The notes below the pieces were generated by a model that saw nothing but the letters and a program-made list of their open reading frames with translations, searched no databases and had not been told where the DNA came from. A program made the position numbers and the translations under genes. Positions 51,253 to 59,855 of a DNA stretch of 64,000 bases are shown here, in pieces. Position 1 is the first letter of the stretch. Each line of letters begins with the position of its first letter. This DNA is from Reyranella sp. GTDB taxonomy: Bacteria > Pseudomonadota > Alphaproteobacteria > Reyranellales > Reyranellaceae. The stretch lies in assembly GCA_019750135.1 (NCBI GenBank), contig JAIEOV010000031.1, positions 1-64,000 of the forward strand. The letters run 5' to 3'.

Positions 51253-51543
51253 TCAGGCCCGGGCGCACAGCGTCAGGATCGTGTTGGCGAGCTGGTCCAC
51301 GGTGCGGACTTCGGCGATGAGATTGATGGGGAGGGAGACGTCGAACCGGTCCTCGAGCGCCATGATCATGTCCATGAGCGTCAGCGAATCGATGGTCGAG
51401 CCATCGGAAATGACCGTAGCCCCGGTGATCGGTCTGTCGCCGACCTGGTAGGGCAGAAGCTGATGGCGGATCTCGCGCATCACGTCCAGCTGCAGGGACA
51501 CGCGCTCCGCTTTGTCGGCAATCAGGTTGATCGTGCTTTGCAA
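51253..51543 (-). CDS. Acyl-carrier-protein-like protein
   Basis: 96 residues with the phosphopantetheine site DSLTLMDMIMALEDRF (Ser in DSL). The helices fit the four-helix ACP fold. It is not the housekeeping AcpP, whose site usually reads ADSLDxVE. It may serve a specialised lipid or peptide route. The start is TTG at 51543, chosen for GGCGGAGAG 8 nt upstream, and the ATG further in would delete part of helix 1. It lies 95 bp before the MATE pair. Confidence 0.85.
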   Translation of the reverse strand: MQSTINLIADKAERVSLQLDVMREIRHQLLPYQVGDRPITGATVISDGSTIDSLTLMDMIMALEDRFDVSLPINLIAEVRTVDQLANTILTLCARA

Positions 51544-51604
51544 AACGACTCTCCGCCGAATGACGCCGATGGCATCAAACAGGAATCGTCAGTCGCAGGG
51601 AAAT

Positions 51605-51625
51605 AACGTTTGGTTACCAAACGTT
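51605..51625. promoter_or_regulatory. 21-bp near-perfect palindrome upstream of the ACP-like gene
   Basis: AACGTTTGGT-T-ACCAAACGTT has 10-bp perfect arms around one base. It lies 62 bp upstream of the ACP-like start and 9 bp after the trmFO stop. No T-tract follows on the minus strand, so an operator (TetR- or LuxR-like size) is more likely than a terminator. Confidence 0.6.
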
Positions 51626-51633
51626 GCGACGGT

Positions 51634-52992
51634 CTAATCTGCTGCGAGCGGAGTTGGCTTCAGCCAGCGATCGAAATCACGCAGGGCGCGTGCACTAAGC
51701 GCCTGCTTGCGCTCCTTGCCGCGCAGGGTTCCCTCGATCGGCGGGAACAGGCCGAAGTTGACGTTCATCGGCTGGAAGGTCATGGCGTCGGCACCGCCCG
51801 TGATGTGGCCGAGCAGCGCGCCCATCGCCGTCGTTGCAGGCGGTGTGGCAGACGCCTGCCCGAGCCGCTCGGCCGCCGCGAACCGGCCGGTCATCAGTCC
51901 GACCGCCGCGCTTTCGACATAGCCCTCACAGCCCGTGATCTGGCCGGCGAAGCGCAGGCGTGGCATGGCCTTCAGCCGGAGCGTGGCGTCGAGCAGCCGC
52001 GGGCTGTTGAGGAAGGTGTTGCGATGCAGCCCGCCCAGGCGCGCGAACTCGGCGTTCTGCAGGCCGGGGATGGTGCGGAACAGGCGCGTCTGCTCGCCGT
52101 GCTTCAGCTTGGTCTGGAAGCCCACGATGTTCCACAGCGTGCCGAGCGCGTTGTCCTGGCGAAGCTGCACGACGGCCCAGGGGCGATGGCCGGTGCGCGG
52201 GTCGCGCAGGCCGACCGGCTTCATCGGCCCGAAGCGAAGCGTCTGCGGCCCGCTGGCGGCGATCACCTCGATCGGCTGGCAGCCGTTGAAGTAGGGCGTG
52301 TTGTGCTCCCACTCCTTGAATTCGGTCTTGTCGCCGGCGAGCAGGGCCGCGACGAAGGCCTCGTACTCCGGCTTGGTGAGCGGGCAGTTGAGATAGTCGG
52401 CGCCGTCGCCGGCCGGGCCCCCTTTGTCGTAGCGCGACTGCTTCCAGGCGATCGACAGGTCGATGCTCTCGTGGTGCACGATGGGCGCGATGGCGTCGAA
52501 GAAGGCGAGCGCTTCCTCGCCGCTCAGCGTGCGGATCGCCTCGGCCAGCGCCGGCGAGGTGAGGGGGCCGGTGGCCACGATCACGCTATCCCAGTCGGCA
52601 GGCGGCAGGCCCGCCACCTCCTCGCGCCGAAGCTCGACCAGCGGATGGCCGAGCAGGGCGTCCTGCACGGCCGCCGAGAAGCCGTGGCGGTCGACGGCGA
52701 GCGCGCCGCCGGCCGGCAGCTTGTGGGCGTCGGCCGCCCGCATGATCAGCGAGCCGGCGCGCCGCATCTCCTCGTGCAGCAGGCCGACCGCGTTGTTGGC
52801 GGCATCGTCCGAGCGGAAGGAATTGGAGCAGACCAGCTCGGCCAGGCTGTCGGTGAGATGCGCCTCGGTCCCGCGCACCGGCCGCATCTCGTGCAGCACT
52901 ACGGGCACGCCGGCCGACGCGATCTGCCACGCCGCCTCGGAGCCGGCGAGACCGCCCCCTACGATATGTATTGGCTTGGCGCTTGACGTCAT
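51634..52992 (-). CDS. trmFO: TrmFO, methylenetetrahydrofolate-tRNA-(uracil-5-)-methyltransferase
   Basis: Flavoenzyme that makes 5-methyluridine at position 54 of tRNA using methylene-THF and NAD(P)H, 452 residues. FAD site [16 protein letters not shown], catalytic Cys in [10 protein letters not shown] and the second Cys in [14 protein letters not shown] are intact. The start ATG is at 52992. It takes the place of TrmA in bacteria that use this pathway. The gene stands alone. Confidence 0.96.
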   Translation of the reverse strand: MTSSAKPIHIVGGGLAGSEAAWQIASAGVPVVLHEMRPVRGTEAHLTDSLAELVCSNSFRSDDAANNAVGLLHEEMRRAGSLIMRAADAHKLPAGGALAVDRHGFSAAVQDALLGHPLVELRREEVAGLPPADWDSVIVATGPLTSPALAEAIRTLSGEEALAFFDAIAPIVHHESIDLSIAWKQSRYDKGGPAGDGADYLNCPLTKPEYEAFVAALLAGDKTEFKEWEHNTPYFNGCQPIEVIAASGPQTLRFGPMKPVGLRDPRTGHRPWAVVQLRQDNALGTLWNIVGFQTKLKHGEQTRLFRTIPGLQNAEFARLGGLHRNTFLNSPRLLDATLRLKAMPRLRFAGQITGCEGYVESAAVGLMTGRFAAAERLGQASATPPATTAMGALLGHITGGADAMTFQPMNVNFGLFPPIEGTLRGKERKQALSARALRDFDRWLKPTPLAAD

Positions 52993-53065
52993 GCTGTCCG
53001 ACCTGAGAGTTCTGAGGTCCTTCGCTTCGCTCAGGATGACAAGCTAATAGATGGGAGATCGCGCA

Positions 53066-53449
53066 ATGGCCAACAAGTTCCACAACCCCAAGACCGTTGC
53101 CCTCGCCGGCAAGTATAGTCTTGCCGCCGAGGTTCCGGCCGGTGCGCGGGTCGTCTTCGTCGCCGGCCAGGTCGGCCTCGACGGCAGCGGCAAGCTCGCC
53201 GACGGCATCGAGGCACAGTGCGACCAAGTGTGGAAAAATATCGGCGAGGTGCTGAAGGCCGCCGACATGACCTTCAAGGACATCGTGAAGATCAATTCCT
53301 TCCTGACCGACAGCCGCTTCATCATGGCCAACCGCGCCGCGCGCGACAAGGTCATCGGCGAGCCGTATCCGTCTTCGACCCTGCTCATCGTCCAGGGGCT
53401 GGCCGATCCCGCCATGCTGGTCGAGATCGAGGTCATCGCCGCGAAGTAG
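53066..53449 (+). CDS. RidA/YjgF family protein
   Basis: Trimeric enamine/imine deaminase family member, 127 residues. The motif region around VVFVAGQVGLDGSGKLADGIEAQCDQVWKNIGEVLKAA is clear. The usual conserved Arg in the IN/RNxxFTDxR context appears in INSFLTDSRF. The start at 53066 has GGGAGA upstream. A near copy of its last 26 codons follows immediately. Confidence 0.88.
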   Translation: MANKFHNPKTVALAGKYSLAAEVPAGARVVFVAGQVGLDGSGKLADGIEAQCDQVWKNIGEVLKAADMTFKDIVKINSFLTDSRFIMANRAARDKVIGEPYPSSTLLIVQGLADPAMLVEIEVIAAK

Positions 53450-53536
53450 CCGCATCTGTCCTGTACCTTGCTCATTGTCCCGGGGCTGGCCGATCCCGCC
53501 ATGCTGGTCGAGATCGAGCTCATCGCCGCGAAGTGA
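53371..53536. repeat. Tandem duplication of the RidA 3' end
   Basis: Bases 53371-53449 (end of the RidA gene including its stop) recur at 53458-53536 with few changes: GGGGCTGGCCGATCCCGCC is shared, and one stop is TAG and the other TGA. The second copy is untranslated unless read as part of the next gene's leader, and supplies AAGGAG just past its end. It looks like a recent local duplication. Confidence 0.8.
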
Positions 53537-53549
53537 AGGAGCAAGTGCC

Positions 53550-54053
53550 ATGCGTAGGATCGCCTGCAGCCTGATCGCATCCATCGTCGTATCGTCGGGT
53601 GTCGCCTACGCGGCCGATGAGCTGGTGCCGCCACCGAAGGGCTCAGCGCTGTTGCTGGAGGTCGAGGCGGACGGCGTGCAGATCTACGCCTGCGAAGCCA
53701 AGGACCAGGGCTTTGCCTGGGTGTTCAAGGCGCCCGAGGCCAATCTGTTCGACAAGCAGGGTCGCCTGGTCGGCACTCACTTCGCGGGGCCGACCTGGAA
53801 GCTCGCCGACGGCAGCGTGGTCGGCGAGGTCGCCGTGCGCGCCGATGCGCCGTCGAGCGGGGCCATTCCCTGGCTGCTGCTCAAGTCCAAGAGCCACGAG
53901 GGCTCGGGTGTGCCGGCAAACGCCGCCTTCGTTCGCCGCGCCGATACCAGGGGCGGCGGAGCCCCGACCGCGGGCTGCGATGCGGCGCACAAGGGCGAAC
54001 AGGCCCGCATTCGTTATTACGCGCTTTACCAGTTCTTCGGCGCCGCGAAGTGA
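53550..54053 (+). CDS. DUF3455 domain-containing secreted protein
   Basis: 167 residues. The signal peptide MRRIACSLIASIVVSSGVAYA is followed by a DUF3455 domain (LVPPPKGSALLLEVEADGVQIYACEAK and WKLADGSVVGEV). The function is unknown, though members are common in proteobacteria and fungi. The start at 53550 has AAGGAG from the RidA tail copy. It is followed by the nadE promoter. Confidence 0.88.
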   Translation: MRRIACSLIASIVVSSGVAYAADELVPPPKGSALLLEVEADGVQIYACEAKDQGFAWVFKAPEANLFDKQGRLVGTHFAGPTWKLADGSVVGEVAVRADAPSSGAIPWLLLKSKSHEGSGVPANAAFVRRADTRGGGAPTAGCDAAHKGEQARIRYYALYQFFGAAK

Positions 54054-54067
54054 CGGCGGGCGGCGCC

Positions 54068-54098
54068 TTGACATCAATTATGCTCAAAAATAGCATAA
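54068..54098 (+). promoter_or_regulatory. nadE promoter with overlapping inverted repeat
   Basis: TTGACA (54068-54073), a 17-bp spacer and TAGCAT (54091-54096) form a near-consensus sigma-70 promoter. TTATGCT and AGCATAA (54078-54084 and 54092-54098) make a perfect 7-bp inverted repeat with a 7-nt centre that covers the spacer and -10, as an operator would. Transcription should begin close to the ATG at 54103, so the message may be leaderless. Confidence 0.65.
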
Positions 54099-54102
54099 GA
54101 AG

Positions 54103-55758
54103 ATGACGCAGTCGCTCAAGGTCGCCCTCGCCCAGCTCAATCCCACGGTCGGCGACGTCACGGGCAATCTCGCCAAGGTCCGGGCAGCGCGCACAGAAGC
54201 GGCAAGGCAGGGCGCCGACCTGATGCTGACGACCGAACTGGTCCTCGCCGGATACTTCCCCGAGGACCTGGTGTTGAAACCCTCGTTCGTGAAGCGCTGC
54301 CACGACGCGGTCGAGGAACTGCGCGCCGATACGATGGATGGCGGGCCGGCGCTGTTCGTCGCCACGCCGTGGCACGAGGACGGCAAGCTCTACAACGCGA
54401 TCATCTGCCTCGACAAAGGCGAGATCGTCGGCAAGCGCTACAAGGTCGACTTGCCGAACTACGGCGTGTTCGACGACAAGCGCGTCTTCGCCCCCGGCCC
54501 GATGCCGGGGCCGCTGGTGGTCAGGGGCGTCCGCATCGGCGTGCCGATCTGCGAGGACGTCTGGACGCCCGATGTCGTCGAATGCATCTCCGAGACCGGC
54601 GGCGAAATCCTGCTGGTGCCCAACGCCTCGCCCTATGAGGTAGGGAAGACCGACATACGCGTGCAGCTCGCGGTGAAGCGCGTGGTCGAGAGCGGCCTGC
54701 CGCTGGTCTATCTCAACCAGGTCGGCGGCCAGGACGAGGTGGTCTATGACGGCGGCTCGTTCGCCCTGGGCGCCGACCGCTCGCTGAAGGTCAAGCTCGC
54801 CTCGTTCCGCGAGCAGGTCGTGACCATCGAGTTCCGCCGAAATGGCAGCGGTTGGGAATGCCAGCCTGGGCCGATCGCCCCCGAGCTCAGCGATATCGAA
54901 TCGATCTACCAGGCGATGATGCTGGGCCTGCGCGACTACGTGAACAAGACCGGCTTCCCATCGGTCGTGATCGGCCTGTCGGGCGGCGTCGATTCGGCGC
55001 TGACCGCGGCGGTCGCCGCCGACGCGCTGGGCCCCGACCGCGTGCACACGATCATGATGCCGTCGCCCTACACCAGCGCGCATTCGCTGGAAGACGCCAA
55101 GGCCTGCGCCGAGGCGATCGGCGTGCGCTACGACATCGTCGGCATCGAGCCGGCGATGGAGGCTTTCCGCGGCATGACGGTGCCGCTGTTCGGCAACGCC
55201 CCGGAAGATGTCACCGAGGAGAACATCCAGAGCCGCGCCCGCGGCGTCGTGCTGATGGCGGTGTCCAACAAGCTCGGCGGCATGGTGGTGACGACGGGCA
55301 ACAAGTCGGAGATGGCGGTGGGCTATGCCACGCTCTATGGCGACATGTGCGGCGGCTACAACGTGCTGAAGGATGTCTACAAGACCACGGTGTTCGAGCT
55401 CTGCCGCTGGCGGAATGGGCACCTGCCCGAGGGCGCGCTGGGCCGCAAGGGCAGGGTGATCCCCGAGCGCATCATCGACAAGCCGCCGTCGGCCGAGCTG
55501 CGGCCCGACCAGCAGGACTCCGATTCGCTGCCGCCCTATCCGGTGCTGGATGCCATCCTGAAGGGCCTGATCGAGCGCGACCTGTCGGCCGAAGAACTGG
55601 CGGGCGAAGGCCACGATCTCGCCGTCGTGAACAAGGTGTGGCGCCTGCTCGAAGGTGCGGAGTACAAACGACGCCAGGCGCCGCCGGGCGTCAAGATCAC
55701 CTCGCGCATCATCAGCCGTGAGCGGCGCTATCCGATCGTGAATGGGTTCAGGGGTTGA
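54103..55758 (+). CDS. nadE: Glutamine-hydrolysing NAD+ synthase
   Basis: 551 residues. The N-terminal nitrilase-like glutaminase has the triad Glu45 (TTELVLAGY), Lys114 (YKVDLPNYG) and Cys150 (VPICEDVW). The C-terminal synthase has GLSGGVDSALTAAV near residue 290, where NaAD is adenylated and amidated to NAD+. All residues are intact and the length is normal. It has its own promoter and lies 49 bp after the DUF3455 gene. Confidence 0.97.
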   Translation: MTQSLKVALAQLNPTVGDVTGNLAKVRAARTEAARQGADLMLTTELVLAGYFPEDLVLKPSFVKRCHDAVEELRADTMDGGPALFVATPWHEDGKLYNAIICLDKGEIVGKRYKVDLPNYGVFDDKRVFAPGPMPGPLVVRGVRIGVPICEDVWTPDVVECISETGGEILLVPNASPYEVGKTDIRVQLAVKRVVESGLPLVYLNQVGGQDEVVYDGGSFALGADRSLKVKLASFREQVVTIEFRRNGSGWECQPGPIAPELSDIESIYQAMMLGLRDYVNKTGFPSVVIGLSGGVDSALTAAVAADALGPDRVHTIMMPSPYTSAHSLEDAKACAEAIGVRYDIVGIEPAMEAFRGMTVPLFGNAPEDVTEENIQSRARGVVLMAVSNKLGGMVVTTGNKSEMAVGYATLYGDMCGGYNVLKDVYKTTVFELCRWRNGHLPEGALGRKGRVIPERIIDKPPSAELRPDQQDSDSLPPYPVLDAILKGLIERDLSAEELAGEGHDLAVVNKVWRLLEGAEYKRRQAPPGVKITSRIISRERRYPIVNGFRG

Positions 55759-55760
55759 AT

Positions 55761-56056
55761 TCTTCCGGACCGCGCGCATCCTGCGCGCTCATGATCATGT
55801 TCCTCTCCCCGCCAGGGCAGGGCTATCGCATAAGACCGCAAAACCCCGTCATCCCGACCGGAGCCGAGCGTAGCGAGGCGGAGCGGAGGGACCTCTTTTG
55901 TTGATGCGTCGACAAAAAAAGGTCCCTCGACTGCGCCGCCCTTCGGGCGGCTTCGCTCGGGATGACGGGAAAATCAGTCAATGCGATAGCCCTACCCTGG
56001 CGGGGAGAGGAGTATGAAGAAGGTGTGAGCGCGCTGGAAGCGCGCGGTCCGGAAGA
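55761..56056. repeat. Three-layer nested inverted repeat of about 300 bp
   Basis: Layer 1: 55761-55777 (TCTTCCGGACCGCGCGC) pairs perfectly with 56040-56056. Layer 2: 55802-55831 (CCTCTCCCCGCC...) pairs with 55981-56010 with one mismatch in 30. Layer 3: 55845-55857 (CCCGTCATCCCGA) pairs with 55957-55969. Inside is GGGACC (55888-55893) against GGTCCC (55921-55926) with T/A-rich flanks. The whole gap between nadE and the phosphodiesterase is this one structure, and it is the largest of the nested repeats here. Confidence 0.9.
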
Positions 56057-56071
56057 CCATGAGGGCAAGTC

Positions 56072-56875
56072 ATGTTGATCGCGCAAATCTCCGACATGCA
56101 CGTCAAGCCGCCGGGCGAGCTTCTGTACAAGCGCATCGATACGACGGGCTTCCTCGAGCGGGCGGTGGCCCATGTCATGGCGCTCGACCCCAAGCCCGAC
56201 GTCGTCGTCGCCACGGGCGACCTGGTCGACGGCGGCAAGCCCGAGGAATACGCCCTGCTGCGCCGCCTGCTGGCGCCGTTGTCGATGCCGGTCTATCTCA
56301 TCCCCGGCAATCACGATGCGCGCGACGCCATGCGCGAGGCCTTCCCCGATCACGCCTATCTGCCGAAAGACGGCTTCCTGCAGTACACGATCGAGGACCT
56401 GCCGGTGCGGCTGATCGCCCTCGACACGCTGGTCCCTGGCAAGGGCCACGGCGCGCTGTGCGAGGAGAGGCTCGGCTGGCTGGAAGCTCGGCTCGGCGAA
56501 AGCGACCGGCCGACGGTGCTGTTCATGCATCACCCGCCCTTCGACTGCGGCATCGATGCCTTCGACGGCATGAAGGTCAACGAGGGTGCCGACCGGATGG
56601 CCGCGATCGTCCGGCGTCACAGCCATGTCGAGCGCGTGATGTGCGGCCACGTCCATCGGCCGATCCAGGTGCTGTGGGCCGGCACGATGGCCTCGATCGC
56701 GCCCAGCACCGCCCACCAGGCGACGCTCGATCTTCACCGCGGGACGCCGCATTCGTTGATGATGGAACCGCCTGGCCTGTCGCTTCACCTGTGGCGGCCA
56801 GGCATGGGGCTCGTGACCCACGTCAGCTACATTGGAACCTACAAGGGCCCGGAGCCGTTTCGAACGCTGCAATGA
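56072..56875 (+). CDS. Metallophosphoesterase (CpdA-type cyclic-nucleotide phosphodiesterase family)
   Basis: Cytosolic calcineurin-like phosphoesterase, 267 residues. Metal ligands are in QISDMHVKP, ATGDLVDGG, PGNHDARD, FMHHPPFDCG and GHVHRPIQ. Relatives include the cAMP phosphodiesterase CpdA, but substrate specificity varies. The ATG at 56072 has GAGGGCAAG upstream. It overlaps the Nramp-like gene by ATGA. Confidence 0.9.
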   Translation: MLIAQISDMHVKPPGELLYKRIDTTGFLERAVAHVMALDPKPDVVVATGDLVDGGKPEEYALLRRLLAPLSMPVYLIPGNHDARDAMREAFPDHAYLPKDGFLQYTIEDLPVRLIALDTLVPGKGHGALCEERLGWLEARLGESDRPTVLFMHHPPFDCGIDAFDGMKVNEGADRMAAIVRRHSHVERVMCGHVHRPIQVLWAGTMASIAPSTAHQATLDLHRGTPHSLMMEPPGLSLHLWRPGMGLVTHVSYIGTYKGPEPFRTLQ

Positions 56876-58155
56876 CGGTCGCACAATCTCAGCCCGGTTC
56901 GCGGTGGAGCCTTGAAGCTCTTTTGAAGAAGCTGGGGCCGGGAGTGATCACCGGCGCAGCCGACGACGACCCCAGCGGCATCGCCACGTACTCTCAGGCC
57001 GGTGCCCAGGCGGGCCTGGGGCTCCTGTGGACGGTGGTGCTGACCTTCCCCCTCATGGTGGCGGTGCAGTCGATCAGCGCCCGCATCGGCCGCGTCACGG
57101 GGCGCGGTCTTGCCGGCAACATGGTGAAGGTCTTTCCGAAGGGCATCGTCATGGTGCTCGTGCTGCTGCTGTTCGTGGCCAACACCATCAATCTCGGCGC
57201 CGATCTCGCCGCCATGGGGGCGGCAGCGAAGCTGGTGCTGGGCGGCAGTGAACGCCTGTACACGCTGGGCTTCGCCGTCTTCTCCCTGCTGGCGATCGTG
57301 TTCGTGCCCTATCATCGCTATGTGGGGCTGCTGAAGTGGTTCACCTTCTCGCTGCTGGCCTATGTAGGCGTGGTCTTCTTCGTGAAGATCGACTGGGCCG
57401 CGGTCGCGGCCGGCGCCCTCGTCCCGAAGGTGGCGCTGTCCGGCGACGCGCTGACCCTGGTCGTCGCCATATTCGGCACGACCATCAGTCCCTATCTCTT
57501 CTTCTGGCAGAGCTCGCAGGAGGTCGAGGAAGAGGAGGCCGATCCCGAGGCGGGCCCGCTCAAGGAACATCCGGAGCAGGCCAGGCGTGAGCTGAACCGC
57601 ATCAGCTGGGAGACCTGGGTGGGCATGGGAATGTCCAACCTGATCGCCTTCTTCATCATGCTGACCGCGGCAGTGACCTTGAACGCCGCCGGCAAGACCG
57701 ACATACAGACGGCCGAGCAGGCGGCCGAGGCGCTGCGCCCGATCGCGGGCGACGCCGCCTTCTTCCTGTTCAGCCTTGGCCTGATTGGCACCGGGCTTCT
57801 CGCCGTGCCCGTGCTGGCGGGCTCGGTCGCCTACGCCGTGGGCGAAGCGCGCGGCTGGCAGATCGGCCTCGAACGCCCGCTCAACGAAGCGCGCCCGTTC
57901 TACATCGTCATCGCGCTGGCCATCCTGCTCGGTGTCGGGGTGGAGTTCACCCCGCTCGATCCCATCAGGGCACTGTTCTGGAGTGCGGTGGTAAATGGCG
58001 TCATCGTCGTGCCGATCATGGTGGCAATGATGATCATGGCGAGCCGGCGCAAGCTGATGGGCCGCTTCGTCGCCGCGCGCTGGCAGGTGGTGCTCGGCTG
58101 GTCGGCGACGGCCGTCATGACCGCGGCGGCGGTGGCCATGTTGGCGACGATGTGA
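56872..58155 (+). CDS. Nramp-like divalent metal transporter (non-canonical motif)
   Basis: 427 residues, about eleven hydrophobic segments, with the Nramp/LeuT-type fold and a C-terminal half typical of the family. Classical Nramp proteins carry DPGN in helix 1; here the first helix reads GAADDDPSGIAT, and the helix-6 region reads GTTISPYLFFWQS instead of the usual MPHN. It therefore belongs to the related branch whose metal selectivity is less clear, possibly including Mg-type transporters. Translation is coupled to the phosphodiesterase. The long 5' extension in frame is noise. Confidence 0.85.
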   Translation: MTVAQSQPGSRWSLEALLKKLGPGVITGAADDDPSGIATYSQAGAQAGLGLLWTVVLTFPLMVAVQSISARIGRVTGRGLAGNMVKVFPKGIVMVLVLLLFVANTINLGADLAAMGAAAKLVLGGSERLYTLGFAVFSLLAIVFVPYHRYVGLLKWFTFSLLAYVGVVFFVKIDWAAVAAGALVPKVALSGDALTLVVAIFGTTISPYLFFWQSSQEVEEEEADPEAGPLKEHPEQARRELNRISWETWVGMGMSNLIAFFIMLTAAVTLNAAGKTDIQTAEQAAEALRPIAGDAAFFLFSLGLIGTGLLAVPVLAGSVAYAVGEARGWQIGLERPLNEARPFYIVIALAILLGVGVEFTPLDPIRALFWSAVVNGVIVVPIMVAMMIMASRRKLMGRFVAARWQVVLGWSATAVMTAAAVAMLATM

Positions 58156-58168
58156 GAACCAGGCCGTC

Positions 58169-58666
58169 ATGACGGTCTATGAAATCACGCCGATCGCCGA
58201 GAATCATATTCTGGGTTTCCGCGCGACGGTGGATGCGGTGGCTCGGGAGCGCAAATCCCTGTCGTTCCTGGAAGCGCCGCCGCTCGAGCAAATGCGGCCT
58301 TTCGTTCTGAACAACATCAAGGAAGGATCGCCGCAGCTGGTCGTTCTCGCCGAAGACGAGGTAGTCGGCTGGTGCGATGTGCTTCCCATGCCGCGAAGGA
58401 CCGTTTCCGGTCACTGCGCGACTTTGGGCATGGGGCTGTTGCTGGCGTATCGCGGCCAGGGGATCGGTCGAAAGCTCATGCGGTGCACGGTCGATGCGGC
58501 TCTTGCCTTTGGCTTCACCCGCATCGAGCTGACGGTGCGAGAAACCAACATCAACGCGATCGCCCTGTACGAAAGCTTCGGCTTCGAGATGGAAGGCCTG
58601 CACCGGAAGGCGGTTTGCATCGACGGGTGCTATGAGAACACGCTTTCGATGGCGTTGATGTCCTAG
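58169..58666 (+). CDS. GNAT family N-acetyltransferase
   Basis: 165 residues with the acetyl-CoA loop MGLLLAYRGQGIGRKLM (pattern QGIGRKL) and the C-terminal ELTVRETNINAIALYESFGFEMEG. It acetylates an amine on a protein or small molecule; the subgroup resembles RimJ/RimL-like or phosphinothricin-type enzymes. The start at 58169 follows the transporter by 13 bp. Its 3' end overlaps the serine hydrolase by 4 nt. Confidence 0.9.
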   Translation: MTVYEITPIAENHILGFRATVDAVARERKSLSFLEAPPLEQMRPFVLNNIKEGSPQLVVLAEDEVVGWCDVLPMPRRTVSGHCATLGMGLLLAYRGQGIGRKLMRCTVDAALAFGFTRIELTVRETNINAIALYESFGFEMEGLHRKAVCIDGCYENTLSMALMS

Positions 58667-59799
58667 TCCTTCACGGCGGGGAGGACGACGCGATTGAAGA
58701 TGCCGAAGGGGATCGGGCCCTGTAGGCCGTCGCGGTAGTGGCCGGCCGTGATCATGACCACGAGGTCGAGCGCGGGCACGACATAGAGGCGTTGGCCGCC
58801 CAGGCCGACGCCGGCTGCCCAGGTGAGCTCGCGGCCATTGCGGAAAGAGCGACCGAGCCACCATTGATAGCCGTAGAAGAACAGCCCCTCGCCGTTGATG
58901 CGCGGCTTGATCGATTCGGCGGCCCAGCCTGCCGGTATCACCTGCTTGCCGTTCCACTGGCCGTCGGTCAGCAGCAGGCGGCCGAGCTTGGCGGCGTCGC
59001 GCGGCCGCATGCGCAGGCTGCCGAAGGCGCCGAGCCGGCCGCTCACGCCGGCGTCCAGCCATTCGAAGTCGGGTGCGTCGATTGGCAGGAAGAGCTTTTC
59101 GCGCGCATAGTCGCGCAGGCTGCGGCCGGTCGACCGCACCAGCGTCTCGCCCAGGAGCGACGTACCACCAGCGGAGTAGACGTAGACCGTCCCCGGCGGA
59201 TAGGCGACGGGCCGCGAGAGGATGTAGCGGAACGGATCGGCCGCCATGATCATCGCCTCTTCCGTGTTGCGCGGATCTTCCCATGGCAGGTCTTCGTTCC
59301 ATGCTAGTCCCGACGACATGGTGAGCAAGTCGCGAAAGGTGATACGCGCCTTCTCAGGGGTCCTGAGATCAGCGTAGTCTGAGAAGGTATCGAATACCGA
59401 CGAGTCGAGAGCGGGGAACTTGCCTTCGCTCAACGCGATGCCGACCAGTAGAGAGGTGACGCTCTTGGAGATCGAGCGCAGATCATGCTTCGTCTCCGGG
59501 CCGAAGGTGACGCGGCCGAGCTCGTCGCCCCACCTCTCGTCTTCGCCTGCGAAGTAGCGTTCCATGACGAGCTTGCCATTTCGCACCACGACGACCGCAT
59601 GGATGTTCGCCCTGGGCCATTGCCCGATGAAGGCGTCGAGCTGGCAGAGCCTTGTCGAATCGAGACCAACCTCTGCCTGGCTGGCGATGCTCCAACCATC
59701 GTTCAACGCGACGGGCGCGCCGCAGACTTTCGTGTCCTGTGCCGATGCGGGCAGAGAGAGGGCCAGCAGCGCCAGCAACAGCATGAGAGACTTTGTCAT
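58663..59799 (-). CDS. Serine hydrolase, beta-lactamase class C family
   Basis: 378 residues with a signal peptide (MTKSLMLLLALLALSLPASA) and the class C fold. The SxxK motif is SISKS and the second motif YSAGGT replaces the canonical YxN, as in many esterase-like members. Such enzymes act as esterases, D-aminopeptidases or lactamases, and it is probably periplasmic. It converges on the GNAT gene. Confidence 0.9.
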   Translation of the reverse strand: MTKSLMLLLALLALSLPASAQDTKVCGAPVALNDGWSIASQAEVGLDSTRLCQLDAFIGQWPRANIHAVVVVRNGKLVMERYFAGEDERWGDELGRVTFGPETKHDLRSISKSVTSLLVGIALSEGKFPALDSSVFDTFSDYADLRTPEKARITFRDLLTMSSGLAWNEDLPWEDPRNTEEAMIMAADPFRYILSRPVAYPPGTVYVYSAGGTSLLGETLVRSTGRSLRDYAREKLFLPIDAPDFEWLDAGVSGRLGAFGSLRMRPRDAAKLGRLLLTDGQWNGKQVIPAGWAAESIKPRINGEGLFFYGYQWWLGRSFRNGRELTWAAGVGLGGQRLYVVPALDLVVMITAGHYRDGLQGPIPFGIFNRVVLPAVKD

Positions 59800-59855
59800 T
59801 CCGGCCTAGCTTACGTCGTGCACGAAAGCGGGCAAGCACATGCTACCGTTTTCCC

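Noticed and set aside
52993-53050. Small repeat GAGGTCCTTCGCTTCGCTCAGGA as a member of the nested family
   Set aside because: It resembles a widespread proteobacterial intergenic repeat but occurs here as a single arm, without the inverted partner.
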